A DNA stretch of 64,000 nucleotides from Verrucomicrobiia bacterium (GTDB lineage: Bacteria > Verrucomicrobiota > Verrucomicrobiia > Limisphaerales > JAEYXS01): NCBI GenBank assembly GCA_036405135.1, contig DASWYF010000008.1:40546-104545 (forward strand). Direction: 5' to 3'. The position numbers and the translations under genes are program-made. The notes below the pieces were generated by a model that was given only the letters and a program-made list of their open reading frames with translations, was not told where the DNA came from and did no database searches. Positions 33,325-42,525 of this stretch are shown here, one piece after another (within the stretch, counting starts at the first letter, position 1; every line of letters begins with the position of its first letter).

Positions 33325-34695
33325 TCAGTGTTTCAACTTTCCCAGCGTCAACCATCCGTTCAGATCTGCATCTTGCATCTTGTTTGCAAAACGAAGCGGA
33401 AATCCAGTCTTCAAAGGATTCATGACGCGCAACAGAAGGCGGGTATTCTCCCTTTCTTCTGGAAAATCAGGCAGAACGGTCCTGAACGTGACCGCGTCTT
33501 TTCCAGGGATGACTTGACTGATGTCCCATGTCACCGGCCAGCGGTTTTGTATCTGATCGTTTTTCCAAAGAGCCGCTTCAAACTTCCACGGATAATAGAA
33601 TGGAGCCACCCCCGTGTTCGTGATGGTCACGCTGAGTTCGAGCGTATGCTGCGATAGATTCTTTTTCCAATCTGCATGGGAGACGTACAGTTCGTAACCC
33701 ATCTTGGGCGCGAGTGTTTCGAGATTCGTCAGCAGTTCTGCCGGCAGATACTTTTTATCCTTGGAGTAGCGCAGCCACGAGATGTGGTCGCGTTGTATAA
33801 ACTTCAGAAACGCTTCGGAAGTGGCGGCGGATGGTGGCGTTTCAAATTCACTTGGGAAGGTGAAGTGCGGATGCAGACGCGCTCCTATGGGTTGGGTCTG
33901 CCAGATTTGCAAAGCAGCAGGACCTGCCTTGGTCTGGTTGCGAAACAAATTGTCAGGGATTCTCCAATCCGCGAACCAGTCATCATGATACCCTGTTTGA
34001 TAGACAAGGTGTTGCTGCTTGGGCCAGCGAGTCATCAGCTTGGTCTTCTTAATGTTCTCGGTATAAGCCTTGAGCACCTCTCCTTCGAGGTCTTCAGGTA
34101 CATCGGTCAGCGGGAAGTATGGATTTCTTGCGAAATATAGCTCTCCCCAAGCTCCCAGCAGTCCCGTCTCGATGAAGCCGATGCGCGGATCGCCATCATA
34201 CTTGGCTCCGAAGGCCCATATGAAATTGAATATCGCCGTGCGTGTGGCGTCATTTGTATAGACCGGCACGGTGATACCTGTGCCATAGAGACGATGGTTG
34301 TTGTTGGTATGCTTGAATGTCGCGCCCGGTATGTTCGTCAGATAGAAGGGAAGTGCTGGGTAAAGCGATGGCCAGTCTATGATGGGCCGTAGAATCAGGT
34401 GCTTGCCCGCACTTGCAGATTTATCGAGTTGCTTCTCCAAGCTCGTCCAGTCGAACTCAAACGGCCCCTTCATCACCGAGCTCAACCGCAGATACGACCA
34501 ATCGATGGTGTCATTTCCTGCGAGGCTGGATTCGAGTCCTTTGAGCGGAGCGGGTTTCGTTTGCGGCGCATACTCCAGCTCGATGGCTGATGCGTGTGCG
34601 GTCATGAAAACGACCATTAGAAGAATGCCAAGGACCACCGCTAAACGACAGCGGTGGTCCAACGCCAACTCCACCTCCCGGGCAGTTTCGGACAT
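33325..34695 (-). CDS. Secreted DUF4832-type protein, paralog B
   Basis: 456 residues; signal/anchor LAVVLGILLMVVFMTAHASA. The layout matches the neighbouring gene 79 bp downstream: 'QTKPAPLKGLE' start, barrel with FIETGLLGAWGELY, and a C-terminal beta-domain 'ELSVTITNTGVAPFYYPWKFEAALW'. Clearly a tandem duplicate; divergence of the linker regions suggests the duplication is old. Probably secreted for polysaccharide breakdown; specificity unknown. Confidence 0.83.
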   Translation of the reverse strand: MSETAREVELALDHRCRLAVVLGILLMVVFMTAHASAIELEYAPQTKPAPLKGLESSLAGNDTIDWSYLRLSSVMKGPFEFDWTSLEKQLDKSASAGKHLILRPIIDWPSLYPALPFYLTNIPGATFKHTNNNHRLYGTGITVPVYTNDATRTAIFNFIWAFGAKYDGDPRIGFIETGLLGAWGELYFARNPYFPLTDVPEDLEGEVLKAYTENIKKTKLMTRWPKQQHLVYQTGYHDDWFADWRIPDNLFRNQTKAGPAALQIWQTQPIGARLHPHFTFPSEFETPPSAATSEAFLKFIQRDHISWLRYSKDKKYLPAELLTNLETLAPKMGYELYVSHADWKKNLSQHTLELSVTITNTGVAPFYYPWKFEAALWKNDQIQNRWPVTWDISQVIPGKDAVTFRTVLPDFPEERENTRLLLRVMNPLKTGFPLRFANKMQDADLNGWLTLGKLKH

Positions 34696-35010
34696 GCGAG
34701 AACTGACGCGAGATCTTTAAGAAATATTCAAAACGCTGAGAACATTCGTAATCTTGCACGCGCTTAGGCTTGGTAAGGGTGGGTGTGCTCGCGACGTCTC
34801 TCGAAGTTCCACGCTGTTCCCAACTCTGGTTTTTACAGCAGCATGTGCAATTGATCACGGCAACTCCAACTCATCAAATATGCATTCCTGAATGCCGTTT
34901 CTTTCCGGTGATAATTGTGCGTTTTGTCTCTGGTCACTCCCATCCATGTTGGTTCCGTGTTTCATCAGTGGCAGGAAATTTTCCCCACTGAAAACTGAAC
35001 ACTTGAAACT
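34696..35010. other. Gene-free stretch before the flavoprotein gene end
   Basis: No convincing gene. The short frames at 34770-34991 and 34892-35077 lack coding character. A weak hairpin CAGTGG/CCACTG at 34966-34990 lies just past the flavoprotein stop on the minus strand and could be a terminator. The upstream part should hold the promoter for paralog B. Confidence 0.4.
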
Positions 35011-36399
35011 TCATTCCGTAATTTGCTCCGCCAACTCCTCCGCCGGATACGTCCATATCTCCGCCAGCGTCGGATGATAGTGTGGCATTGCTGCCAGTTC
35101 ATGCACCGTCATCCGCTTCGCCATCGCTGTGACGATCTGATGGATGAGTTCGCCGCCGACAGGTCCCGCACAACATCCACCGATGATCTCGCCCGTTTTC
35201 GGATCAGCTAGCAGCTTCACGAAGCCATGCACCGCTTCCATGATCATCGATTTGCCGTGATCGTTGAATGGATAGCTCGCGGCGAGGTAGGGGATGTTCT
35301 TTTCCTTCGCTGCTTTTTCGGTGAGTCCCACGCTCGCCACTTGCGGGTCAGTGAAGATCACATTGATGAGCAACCGGTAATCCATCTCCTTCGGCTTTTC
35401 CGGCGTGACGATATTGTGCACCGCGATCTCGCCTTGTTGAATCGCGATGTGAACAATCTCATGCGGTCCGCAGCAATCACCCGCGGCGAAGATGTGCGCC
35501 GCACTTGTGCGTTGCTGTGAATCCGTGAGGATCCGTCCTTTCTCCGTATTCACTCCCGCTTTCTCCAATGCCAGCTTGGCCGTGTTTGGCACGCGACCCA
35601 GTGCGTGAAAAATCTCCTGCGCCTGCAAGCGCACTGTCTTGCCTGCCTGCTCGAACTCAATGCCCTTTTGCCCGTTCTCGATAAATGCTTTCTTCAGCTT
35701 CGTGTCTGTATAAACGGTCATGCCTTCTTTGACGAACACGTCCTCGATCACCTTGGCCGCATCCACATCACAGCTTCTCACGAAATGAGAACCCCGCTGG
35801 ATGATCGTCACCTTCACATCGAAGCGCGCGAGAAACTGCGCCAGCTCCACCGCGATCGCACCACCACCTAACACGATGACCGATTTCGGCAATTCCTTGA
35901 GTGCGAGAATGTCATCGCTCGTGAGACAGCCGATCTCTTTCATTTCCGGCAAGGGCGGGGGAGCGATCACTGAACCGGTGGAGATGATGAAGTTTTTTGC
36001 CGTGAGCTTTTGCCCATCCGAAAGCTCCACCGTATGCGGATCGGTAAATTTCGCAAACGCGCGGAACAATTGGAAGCGGCCTGCATTCAACTGCTTCACG
36101 CGATAGTCCGCGAAATCCTTGATCATCGCCGCCTTGCGCGCCATCACCGCCGTGAAATCAAAGCTCACCTCGGGAATGCGCAAGCCCCATGTGCTGCCAT
36201 GATCCGCGAGATGCTTCACCTCCGCTGCATAAAGCAAAGCCTTCGATGGCATGCACCCGCGCAGGATGCAGAGTCCGCCCAATTCCTCCGCACCATCAAT
36301 CACTGCCGTCTTCAACCCTTTGCCCGCAGCCGTGCGCGCCGCCGCATACCCACCACTGCCACCGCCGATGACGATGACGTCAAAATTGTGCTCGTTCAT
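35011..36399 (-). CDS. Dihydrolipoamide dehydrogenase-like flavoprotein disulfide reductase
   Basis: 462 residues from ATG 36399. FAD motif GGGSGGYAAA near residue 9, redox pair Cys-x4-Cys in GGLCILRGCMPSKALL, NAD(P)H motif VLGGGAIAVELAQFLARF, 'HALGRVPNT' and the FAD-binding AAGDC. The C-terminal HYHPT supplies the catalytic His of a lipoamide dehydrogenase/glutathione reductase family member. No pyruvate or glycine dehydrogenase genes lie nearby, so the exact substrate is open. An upstream ATG at 36426 adds nine residues not expected for the family. Confidence 0.9.
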   Translation of the reverse strand: MNEHNFDVIVIGGGSGGYAAARTAAGKGLKTAVIDGAEELGGLCILRGCMPSKALLYAAEVKHLADHGSTWGLRIPEVSFDFTAVMARKAAMIKDFADYRVKQLNAGRFQLFRAFAKFTDPHTVELSDGQKLTAKNFIISTGSVIAPPPLPEMKEIGCLTSDDILALKELPKSVIVLGGGAIAVELAQFLARFDVKVTIIQRGSHFVRSCDVDAAKVIEDVFVKEGMTVYTDTKLKKAFIENGQKGIEFEQAGKTVRLQAQEIFHALGRVPNTAKLALEKAGVNTEKGRILTDSQQRTSAAHIFAAGDCCGPHEIVHIAIQQGEIAVHNIVTPEKPKEMDYRLLINVIFTDPQVASVGLTEKAAKEKNIPYLAASYPFNDHGKSMIMEAVHGFVKLLADPKTGEIIGGCCAGPVGGELIHQIVTAMAKRMTVHELAAMPHYHPTLAEIWTYPAEELAEQITE

Positions 36400-36638
36400 G
36401 TGTTTAAGAATGATGCCCGCGAACATAATTCAAAAGGTGAAAATGACAATCGCCTCACGATCTACTGCAGCGAGAAGTGTTCTCCCTCTCCCGAACTCGC
36501 GAAAGCTTTCGGAACTCGACGGGGAGATATCTGGGTCAGGGGTGAGGGGTGGGCGCGCCAAGCGTTTCCGCGGCTGCTACCAATAAAAGTCCGAACTTCC
36601 CCCTATCCAAACCCCTGACCGCATGGCAGCATCCCGCC

Positions 36639-38831
36639 ATGATTCTTACGGCCGCCGAGCTGCAGAGTTTGGTTCAACTCGAACATCGTTCTCCTCATCA
36701 GCTTTTGGGCATGCATCCGTTGGGCGATGGCTCCGGCGTCGTTGTCCGCGCCTTGATCCCTGATGCCGAGAAAGTGGAGATCCATCCCACGCACGAGAAG
36801 ACCAAGCCGAAGATCACCCTCAAGCGCATCCATGAGATCGGCCTCTTCGAGGGTGTCTCGCACCAGAGCGAGCAAGTCTACGCTTACGACCTCGTCATCA
36901 CGTTGAAAGGCGGCCACAAGATTTCCACGCGCGATCCCTATTCCTTCCTGCCCACTTTGGGTGAGACGGATGTCTACCTCTTCGGCCAGGGCAACGAACG
37001 GAAGATTTACGAGAAGCTCGGTTCACACCTCCGCGTCATCGATGGCGTGAAAGGCACGAGCTTCGCCGTCTGGGCTCCGAACGCGAAGCGCGTCAGCGTG
37101 GTGGGTAATTTCAATAACTGGGACGGTCGCCGTCATCCCATGCGCATGCTCGGTGCTTCTGGTGTTTGGGAATTGTTCATCCCGGGCGTCTCGGAAGGGG
37201 ATATCTACAAGTTCGAAGTCTTCACCGCTCACGGCCATGTCGCGCTGAAGACCGATCCGTTCGGTTGCCACTTCGAGCAAGCGCCCAAGAACGCTGCGGT
37301 AGTTTGGGACAACCGCAAGTTCGCATGGACTGATGAGAAGTGGATGAACGAGCGCAAGCAGAAGAACTGTCTGCGCGAACCCATGAGTGTCTACGAGATC
37401 CATCTCGGCTCATGGATGAAGAAGAACGAATTCGAGTCGTTCAACTATCGTGAAGTCGCCGCACCGCTGGTAGATTACCTCCGCAAGATGGGCTTCACCC
37501 ATGTGGAATTACTACCCGTGGCTGAGCATGCCTATTACCCTTCATGGGGTTATCAGGTTACCGGCTTCTACGCGCCGACGAGCCGTTATGGCACACCAGA
37601 AGATTTTCAATTCCTCGTCAATGCCCTGCACGGCGCTGGCATCGGCGTGATTGTGGATTGGGTGCCTGCGCACTTCCCGCGTGATGAATGGGCGCTCGCC
37701 AAGTTCGATGGCACCGCGCTCTTCGAGCACGAGGATCCCAAGCAAGGTGCGCATCAGGACTGGGGCACGCTCATCTTTAATTTTGGCCGTCACGAAGTCC
37801 GCAATTTCCTCACGGCCAATGCACTTTTCTGGTGTGAGCGTTTCCACGTCGATGGCCTCCGTGTCGATGCCGTGGCCTCGATGCTCTATCTCGACTACTC
37901 ACGTAAAGAAGGGGAGTGGATCCCGAACAAATACGGTGGCCGCGAGAACTTGGAAGCCATCGCCTTCCTGCGCGAGTTCAATCATCTCGTCCATACGGAA
38001 TGCAATGGCGTGGTCACTATCGCCGAGGAATCGACCGCCTGGCCGCTGGTTACGCGTCCGCCTTACCTCGGCGGTCTCGGCTTCAGCCTCAAGTGGAACA
38101 TGGGCTGGATGCACGACACGCTCGGTTATTTCAAGCGCGACTCCGTCTATCGCAAATATCACCAGAACGATCTCACGTTCGCGATGCTGTATCATCACAA
38201 CGAGAATTTCATGCTCCCGCTCTCGCATGACGAAGTGGTGCATGGCAAAGGTTCGCTCTTCGGTCGCATGCCCGGTGATGACTGGCAACGCTTCGCGAAC
38301 CTGCGCTGCCTGCTGACTTATCAATGGATGTTCCCAGGCAAAAAACTGCTCTTCATGGGCGGCGAGATCGGCCAGAGCCGCGAATGGAATGCCAATGCCC
38401 AGCTTGATTGGTGGTTGCTTGATGCCGGTCCGTATCACAAGGGCGCGCAACGTCTCGTGGAAGACCTCAACCGCCTGTATCGCGACCGTCATGCTCTTTG
38501 GCAGACGGATTACGATGGTGGTGGTTTCCAATGGATTGATTGCGCGGATAACGAGAACAGCGTGCTCTCCTTCCTCCGACGTGATGAAAATGGCGGTGGC
38601 GAGGTGGCGGTCATCATGAACCTCACGCCGGTTACTCGTGCCAATTATCGCATCGGCCTGCCGAAAGAGGGTTTCTGGCGCGAAGCCTTGAACACAGATG
38701 CCGGTATCTACGCTGGCAGCAACGTGGGCAACGGCGGTGGGGTGACGGCGGACAACTACCAGGTCCACAACCAGCCGTTCTCTGCCCCAGTCACCTTGCC
38801 GCCCTTGGGTGTCGTGGTGCTGGCCAAATGA
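36639..38831 (+). CDS. glgB: 1,4-alpha-glucan branching enzyme
   Basis: 730 residues from ATG 36639; the 30 codons upstream have no family homology by eye. It has the CBM48 domain (about 115-210: GTSFAVWAPNAKRVSVVGNFNNWDG) and the GH13 barrel: VDWVPAHFPRDEWAL, DGLRVDAVASM (nucleophile Asp about 410), IAEEST (acid/base Glu about 462) and LSHDEVVHGKGSL (Asp about 530). It forms alpha-1,6 branches in glycogen. The N-terminal HRSPHQLLGMHPLG segment matches long bacterial GlgB enzymes. No other glycogen genes are in view. Confidence 0.96.
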   Translation: MILTAAELQSLVQLEHRSPHQLLGMHPLGDGSGVVVRALIPDAEKVEIHPTHEKTKPKITLKRIHEIGLFEGVSHQSEQVYAYDLVITLKGGHKISTRDPYSFLPTLGETDVYLFGQGNERKIYEKLGSHLRVIDGVKGTSFAVWAPNAKRVSVVGNFNNWDGRRHPMRMLGASGVWELFIPGVSEGDIYKFEVFTAHGHVALKTDPFGCHFEQAPKNAAVVWDNRKFAWTDEKWMNERKQKNCLREPMSVYEIHLGSWMKKNEFESFNYREVAAPLVDYLRKMGFTHVELLPVAEHAYYPSWGYQVTGFYAPTSRYGTPEDFQFLVNALHGAGIGVIVDWVPAHFPRDEWALAKFDGTALFEHEDPKQGAHQDWGTLIFNFGRHEVRNFLTANALFWCERFHVDGLRVDAVASMLYLDYSRKEGEWIPNKYGGRENLEAIAFLREFNHLVHTECNGVVTIAEESTAWPLVTRPPYLGGLGFSLKWNMGWMHDTLGYFKRDSVYRKYHQNDLTFAMLYHHNENFMLPLSHDEVVHGKGSLFGRMPGDDWQRFANLRCLLTYQWMFPGKKLLFMGGEIGQSREWNANAQLDWWLLDAGPYHKGAQRLVEDLNRLYRDRHALWQTDYDGGGFQWIDCADNENSVLSFLRRDENGGGEVAVIMNLTPVTRANYRIGLPKEGFWREALNTDAGIYAGSNVGNGGGVTADNYQVHNQPFSAPVTLPPLGVVVLAK

Positions 38832-38878
38832 ACGCTCTGAGCTTTGGGTTTGGAGTTTCCCGCATTACCTGACATACC

Positions 38879-39646
38879 TTGTCGCGCGTGTTGACGGACA
38901 AGACATGGAAACCGGAACAGTTGCTGCGCCTCCTCTCGGGCTTTTTATTCTGCCTAGGGATAGGTGGCGTATTGTCCAGTCTGATCCAGGGGGAAGAAGC
39001 TGCAAAAACGGATGAAGGTCGTTTTGCAGGCATGGTCTTTTTCACCGTCATGCTCCACGGTGGCGGTCTTTTGTTAGTGGCTTCCTTTTTGCGCAGCCAT
39101 GGACTGACATGGTCCCAGGGATTTGGCTTTCGTGATAGCCCGCCGTTCGTGGCCATTATCTCGGGAATTGTCGTAGCTGTGGTCTTTCTTCCCGCAGCCT
39201 GGATGCTGGGGCAGGTTTCCGCAGTGATGATGGAATTGCTGGGCACCAAGCCGGAGACGCAGCAAGCTGTGCAGATGTTGCAGAAGACAACCTTACCTAT
39301 GCAGCAGTTCTTTTTCGGTGTCATGGCAGTTGTCATGGCACCTGTCGTCGAGGAGATTTTCTTCCGGGGTGTGTTTTATACGGCCATAAAACAGACTGGT
39401 TACCGGCGTACTGCCCTCTGGGGATCTTCGCTTTTATTTGCTTTGATCCACGCCAATGTCATGACCTTCCTGCCTCTGACAGTGCTGGCGCTGGTGCTGG
39501 TATGGTTGTATGAAAGGACGGGTAATTTGCTGAGCTGCATTGCTGCTCATGCGTTTTTCAATCTCGTGAATTTTGTTCTGCTGATAAATCAACCAGCTAT
39601 CGAACAATGGCTTAAGGGAACGCAGAAGGCTTTATCTGGTGAGTGA
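38879..39646 (+). CDS. CPBP-family intramembrane metalloprotease
   Basis: 255 residues (start TTG 38879 or GTG 38888; uncertain). Six to eight membrane helices. The CPBP motif is PVVEEIFFRGVFY (EExxxR), followed by LLFALIHANVMTF with the metal-binding His and 'IAAHAFFNLVNF'. Members cleave membrane proteins, for example CAAX-like or bacteriocin-related substrates. Its last codons abut the thiL start, placing it in a thiL-tsaE-tsaB operon. Confidence 0.87.
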   Translation: MSRVLTDKTWKPEQLLRLLSGFLFCLGIGGVLSSLIQGEEAAKTDEGRFAGMVFFTVMLHGGGLLLVASFLRSHGLTWSQGFGFRDSPPFVAIISGIVVAVVFLPAAWMLGQVSAVMMELLGTKPETQQAVQMLQKTTLPMQQFFFGVMAVVMAPVVEEIFFRGVFYTAIKQTGYRRTALWGSSLLFALIHANVMTFLPLTVLALVLVWLYERTGNLLSCIAAHAFFNLVNFVLLINQPAIEQWLKGTQKALSGE

Positions 39647-39647
39647 C

Positions 39648-40586
39648 ATGAACGAATTTGAGTTGATCGCAAAATTGACGAAAACCCTCCCTACCAATGA
39701 ATCGGTAACGGTCGGGGCAGGGGACGATTGCGCCGTGCTGGACCTTGGCCTGAAGGACCAGTCTGTCCTCTTCAAGACCGATGCTGTGGTGGAGGGCGTC
39801 CACTTCACCGCTGAAACGGAACCTGAGCGCATCGGTCACAAAGCTTTGGGCCGCTGCCTGAGCGACATCGCCGCCATGGGTGGCACGCCGACTCATGCAC
39901 TTGTCACGTTAGGCTTGCCGAAGGATTACGACCCCGAACGCATCTCGCAGATTTATCGTGGCATGAGCGCGCTGGCCTTGCGGTATAATGTCGCCATCGT
40001 CGGCGGCGAGACTACGACGAATCCCGGATGTCTGCTCATCTCCGTGGCTCTCCTCGGTACCGTGAAGAAAGATAAAGCGGCCTTACGCAAGGGTGCTCAA
40101 GTGGGCGATGCCATTTTCGTCACGGGAAACTTGGGCGGTTCGCTTTCGGGCAAACATCTGGATTTCGAACCGCGCCTTGCCGAAGGCCGTTGGCTGATGG
40201 AAAACTTTTCCCTCTCCTCGATGATGGATGTGAGCGATGGCCTCGCCGGTGATCTTCGCCACATCATGAAGCAAAGCGGCGTGGGTGCATTGCTCTTCGC
40301 CGCGATGATTCCTGTGAGCCGAGAAGCAAAAGTGAAGGCTCGCGAAAAAACTATCGCCAAGCCCGCCATCCTTGCGGCACTGACTGATGGGGAAGATTTC
40401 GAACTGCTGTTCACGCTGCCTCCTAACGAAGCCGTGAAGCTCAAAGACGCATGGAAAGAGCAGTTCCCCAATCTGCCCCTGAGCTGCATTGGTAAAATCA
40501 CCAAGCAACCCGGTCTGCATCTGAAGGATGAGCGGGGTGTCCGCGAATTACACGACCATGGCTACGTGCATCACGCGCAGTCCTGA
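39648..40586 (+). CDS. thiL: Thiamine-monophosphate kinase
   Basis: 312 residues from ATG 39648 (GTG 39639 is an in-frame alternative). N-terminal 'VGAGDDCAVL' and 'TDAVVEGVHF' are the ATP/metal loop of ThiL. Further signatures are 'LSDIAAMGGTPTHALV', 'GETTTNPG' and 'MDVSDGLAGDLRHI', with the C-terminal 'DGEDFELLFT'. It phosphorylates TMP to thiamine diphosphate. The gene overlaps tsaE by 29 bp. Confidence 0.95.
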   Translation: MNEFELIAKLTKTLPTNESVTVGAGDDCAVLDLGLKDQSVLFKTDAVVEGVHFTAETEPERIGHKALGRCLSDIAAMGGTPTHALVTLGLPKDYDPERISQIYRGMSALALRYNVAIVGGETTTNPGCLLISVALLGTVKKDKAALRKGAQVGDAIFVTGNLGGSLSGKHLDFEPRLAEGRWLMENFSLSSMMDVSDGLAGDLRHIMKQSGVGALLFAAMIPVSREAKVKAREKTIAKPAILAALTDGEDFELLFTLPPNEAVKLKDAWKEQFPNLPLSCIGKITKQPGLHLKDERGVRELHDHGYVHHAQS

Positions 40587-41031
40587 AGAGACTTTCGCTC
40601 TCGGGCAGAAATGGTCGCAAACCCTGCACGCAGGAGATGTCATCGCGCTCGTTGGCGACTTGGGCGCGGGCAAGACACAGTTGGCGAAAGGCATTGCTTC
40701 CGGCTTGGGCTACGGTAAGCGCGTGCAATCGCCGACCTTTGCACTCATCAACGAATACTTGGTCGCAGACTTGATCATCTATCACCTCGACCTTTATCGC
40801 TTAGATACGAAGCATGATGTGCTCGTGGCTGGACTGGATGAATTTCTTATCCAACCTAACGGCATCACCTTGGTAGAATGGCCTGAGCGTTGGTTCAGTT
40901 CAGAGTTCTTTGCGCTGAATGCGGAGAAGGATGGTTTCGTAGTTAAACCGGAAGCCAATGTAAGGCGTTTAGTGTTCGAGACATTAGGTGAGACGGAACG
41001 GCGGGTAGTCTATGAAGATTTTGGCGTTTGA
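40558..41031 (+). CDS. tsaE: tRNA threonylcarbamoyladenosine biosynthesis ATPase TsaE
   Basis: 157 residues from ATG 40558. Walker A GDLGAGKT, then 'VQSPTFALINEY' and the aspartate/Trp segment 'LVEWPERW' typical of TsaE. It acts with TsaB/TsaD to form t6A37 in tRNAs. It overlaps thiL upstream and tsaB downstream (20 bp), so translation of the three is coupled. Confidence 0.95.
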   Translation: MATCITRSPEETFALGQKWSQTLHAGDVIALVGDLGAGKTQLAKGIASGLGYGKRVQSPTFALINEYLVADLIIYHLDLYRLDTKHDVLVAGLDEFLIQPNGITLVEWPERWFSSEFFALNAEKDGFVVKPEANVRRLVFETLGETERRVVYEDFGV

Positions 41032-41668
41032 GTTTTCGAGCAATCATCGCAGCGTTGCCGCCGTGGAAGGCGAAGCAGCGACGGGGTTTCGCTTCTTGGC
41101 GGAAGCCGTCGAGGCGACCACTCGTCACACTCCCGCATTTCGTCTGGCGGATGACGTGCTGGTCAAGTCCGGTTGGCAAAAGGGTGATGTGAACTGCATG
41201 GCCGTTTGCCTCGGCCCCGGTTCCTATACGGGCATCCGCATGTCCCTCGCCATCGCGCAAGGCTGGCAGATCATGACCGGGGGAAAAGTCTGCGGCATTG
41301 ATACCCCCAGCTGTCTCGCTGAGCAGATCTGGCGCGGTGGTGAACGCGGCACCATCGTGCTGGCGATCGATGCTATGCGCGGCGAGTTCTACGCCGCCGA
41401 ATTTCAGTTGGGTGAAGCTGGGTGGAAGCAATTGAACGATCTTCGTATCACTACGAAGGAAGAGCTGGAAGCATATCAATCAGCGGGCAAGAAAGTCTTG
41501 GGCCCTGATTTGCAGAAAGCATTTCCCAGCGCGATTCCTCTCTACGCCAACGCCGCGATCGTGGCCGAACTCGCTGTGAATCGCGGCGAATTCAAACCCG
41601 CGAATGAATTGGAACCGATCTATCTACGTGAAGTCAGCTTCGTGAAAAGTCCGCCAACGCGTAAATGA
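41012..41668 (+). CDS. tsaB: tRNA threonylcarbamoyladenosine biosynthesis protein TsaB
   Basis: 218 residues. The ASKHA-type N-terminus MKILAFEFSS is followed by 'GPGSYTGIRMSLAIAQGW', the TsaB signature, and 'VLAIDAMRGEFYAAEF'. It is the pseudo-enzyme partner of TsaD. The ATG overlaps tsaE by 20 bp. tsaD is not in the window. Confidence 0.94.
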   Translation: MKILAFEFSSNHRSVAAVEGEAATGFRFLAEAVEATTRHTPAFRLADDVLVKSGWQKGDVNCMAVCLGPGSYTGIRMSLAIAQGWQIMTGGKVCGIDTPSCLAEQIWRGGERGTIVLAIDAMRGEFYAAEFQLGEAGWKQLNDLRITTKEELEAYQSAGKKVLGPDLQKAFPSAIPLYANAAIVAELAVNRGEFKPANELEPIYLREVSFVKSPPTRK

Positions 41669-41670
41669 GT

Positions 41671-42435
41671 TTATTTCCCGAACTCCAGATACCCGAATTT
41701 GCTCGGCTGATGAAAGCTCGGTAGGCGGGTGGGGGACCAGCTCAGTTGCAGTTCAGGATTATTCTTTCCGCGTGAGAAGCGATAGAAGTTCGCGCGCCAC
41801 ACTGTTCCTGGCTTGGGAGCAGTTAGATTAAAATCAGAGAACGGGATGGCCGCTTCTACAGTCCACGACTTATCTTCGTCCTTCGCATTTGCCACCGTGC
41901 CATCGACTTTCACAGCACTGCGCATGCCCTTGGCGGTATAGCCCCACTCGCCATCGATCTTCTTGGAGATACCATCAGGCCCGAGCGTGTTGTGGATGAT
42001 CGCATCGAAGACTGCGCCCAGCGGATTCCATTGCAGTTCATAATATTTATCCAGCTTGTCCGGTGCGAGGAACAGTTCTGCGACTTCTTCGTTCCAGAAC
42101 ATGCTGTCGCGATTCGTGAACGTCCCCTGAATGTCCTTGTCCGTGCAGACCCAGCTCAGATAAAGAGCCGTATCGTCATACCACACGCGCACTTCAGTGC
42201 CTTCGGAATCTTTTCCCTCACCACGATTCGGTGTCAGTGGATTCAACACCAATGCCTTTTTCCAAACCGCCTCATCCAGCTTGCCATCCAGGGTCAATTT
42301 ACCAGACAGCTTCGGCACTACCGCACGTGCAGGTGTCGTGGCTGTAGCTGGTGTAGGAGCTTGGGAGACAGCGGTGGATGCGCAACCGGCACTGAGTAGC
42401 GCACATGCGAGAAAGAGGGCAGAGCAATATCTCAT
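41671..42435 (-). CDS. Secreted lipoprotein with CBM9-like (DOMON-type) domain
   Basis: 254 residues from ATG 42435. Lipoprotein signal ends at LLSAGC (Cys19). The mature part, after an Ala/Pro/Thr-rich linker, is a beta-sandwich: 'LTLDGKLDEAVWKKA', 'EVRVWYDDTALYLSWVC', 'DSMFWNEEVAELFLAP', 'YELQWNPLGAVFD' and 'WTVEAAIPFSDF'. This is the family-9 carbohydrate-binding-like fold. It likely binds sugar at the cell surface. It converges with tsaB, stop to stop 2 bp apart. Confidence 0.88.
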   Translation of the reverse strand: MRYCSALFLACALLSAGCASTAVSQAPTPATATTPARAVVPKLSGKLTLDGKLDEAVWKKALVLNPLTPNRGEGKDSEGTEVRVWYDDTALYLSWVCTDKDIQGTFTNRDSMFWNEEVAELFLAPDKLDKYYELQWNPLGAVFDAIIHNTLGPDGISKKIDGEWGYTAKGMRSAVKVDGTVANAKDEDKSWTVEAAIPFSDFNLTAPKPGTVWRANFYRFSRGKNNPELQLSWSPTRLPSFHQPSKFGYLEFGK

Positions 42436-42525
42436 GGCAGTTGTTGGGTTGCTGTGAAGAGTTGGTCGAGCGTGTGCTCTTGTCAATGCTGGCCTCCGCA
42501 GACATAGCCTGCTATTCTGCGCGTC

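Noticed and set aside
39600..39648. TPP riboswitch ahead of thiL
   Set aside because: thiL starts at the end of the CPBP coding frame and no THI-box-like conserved sequence is seen.
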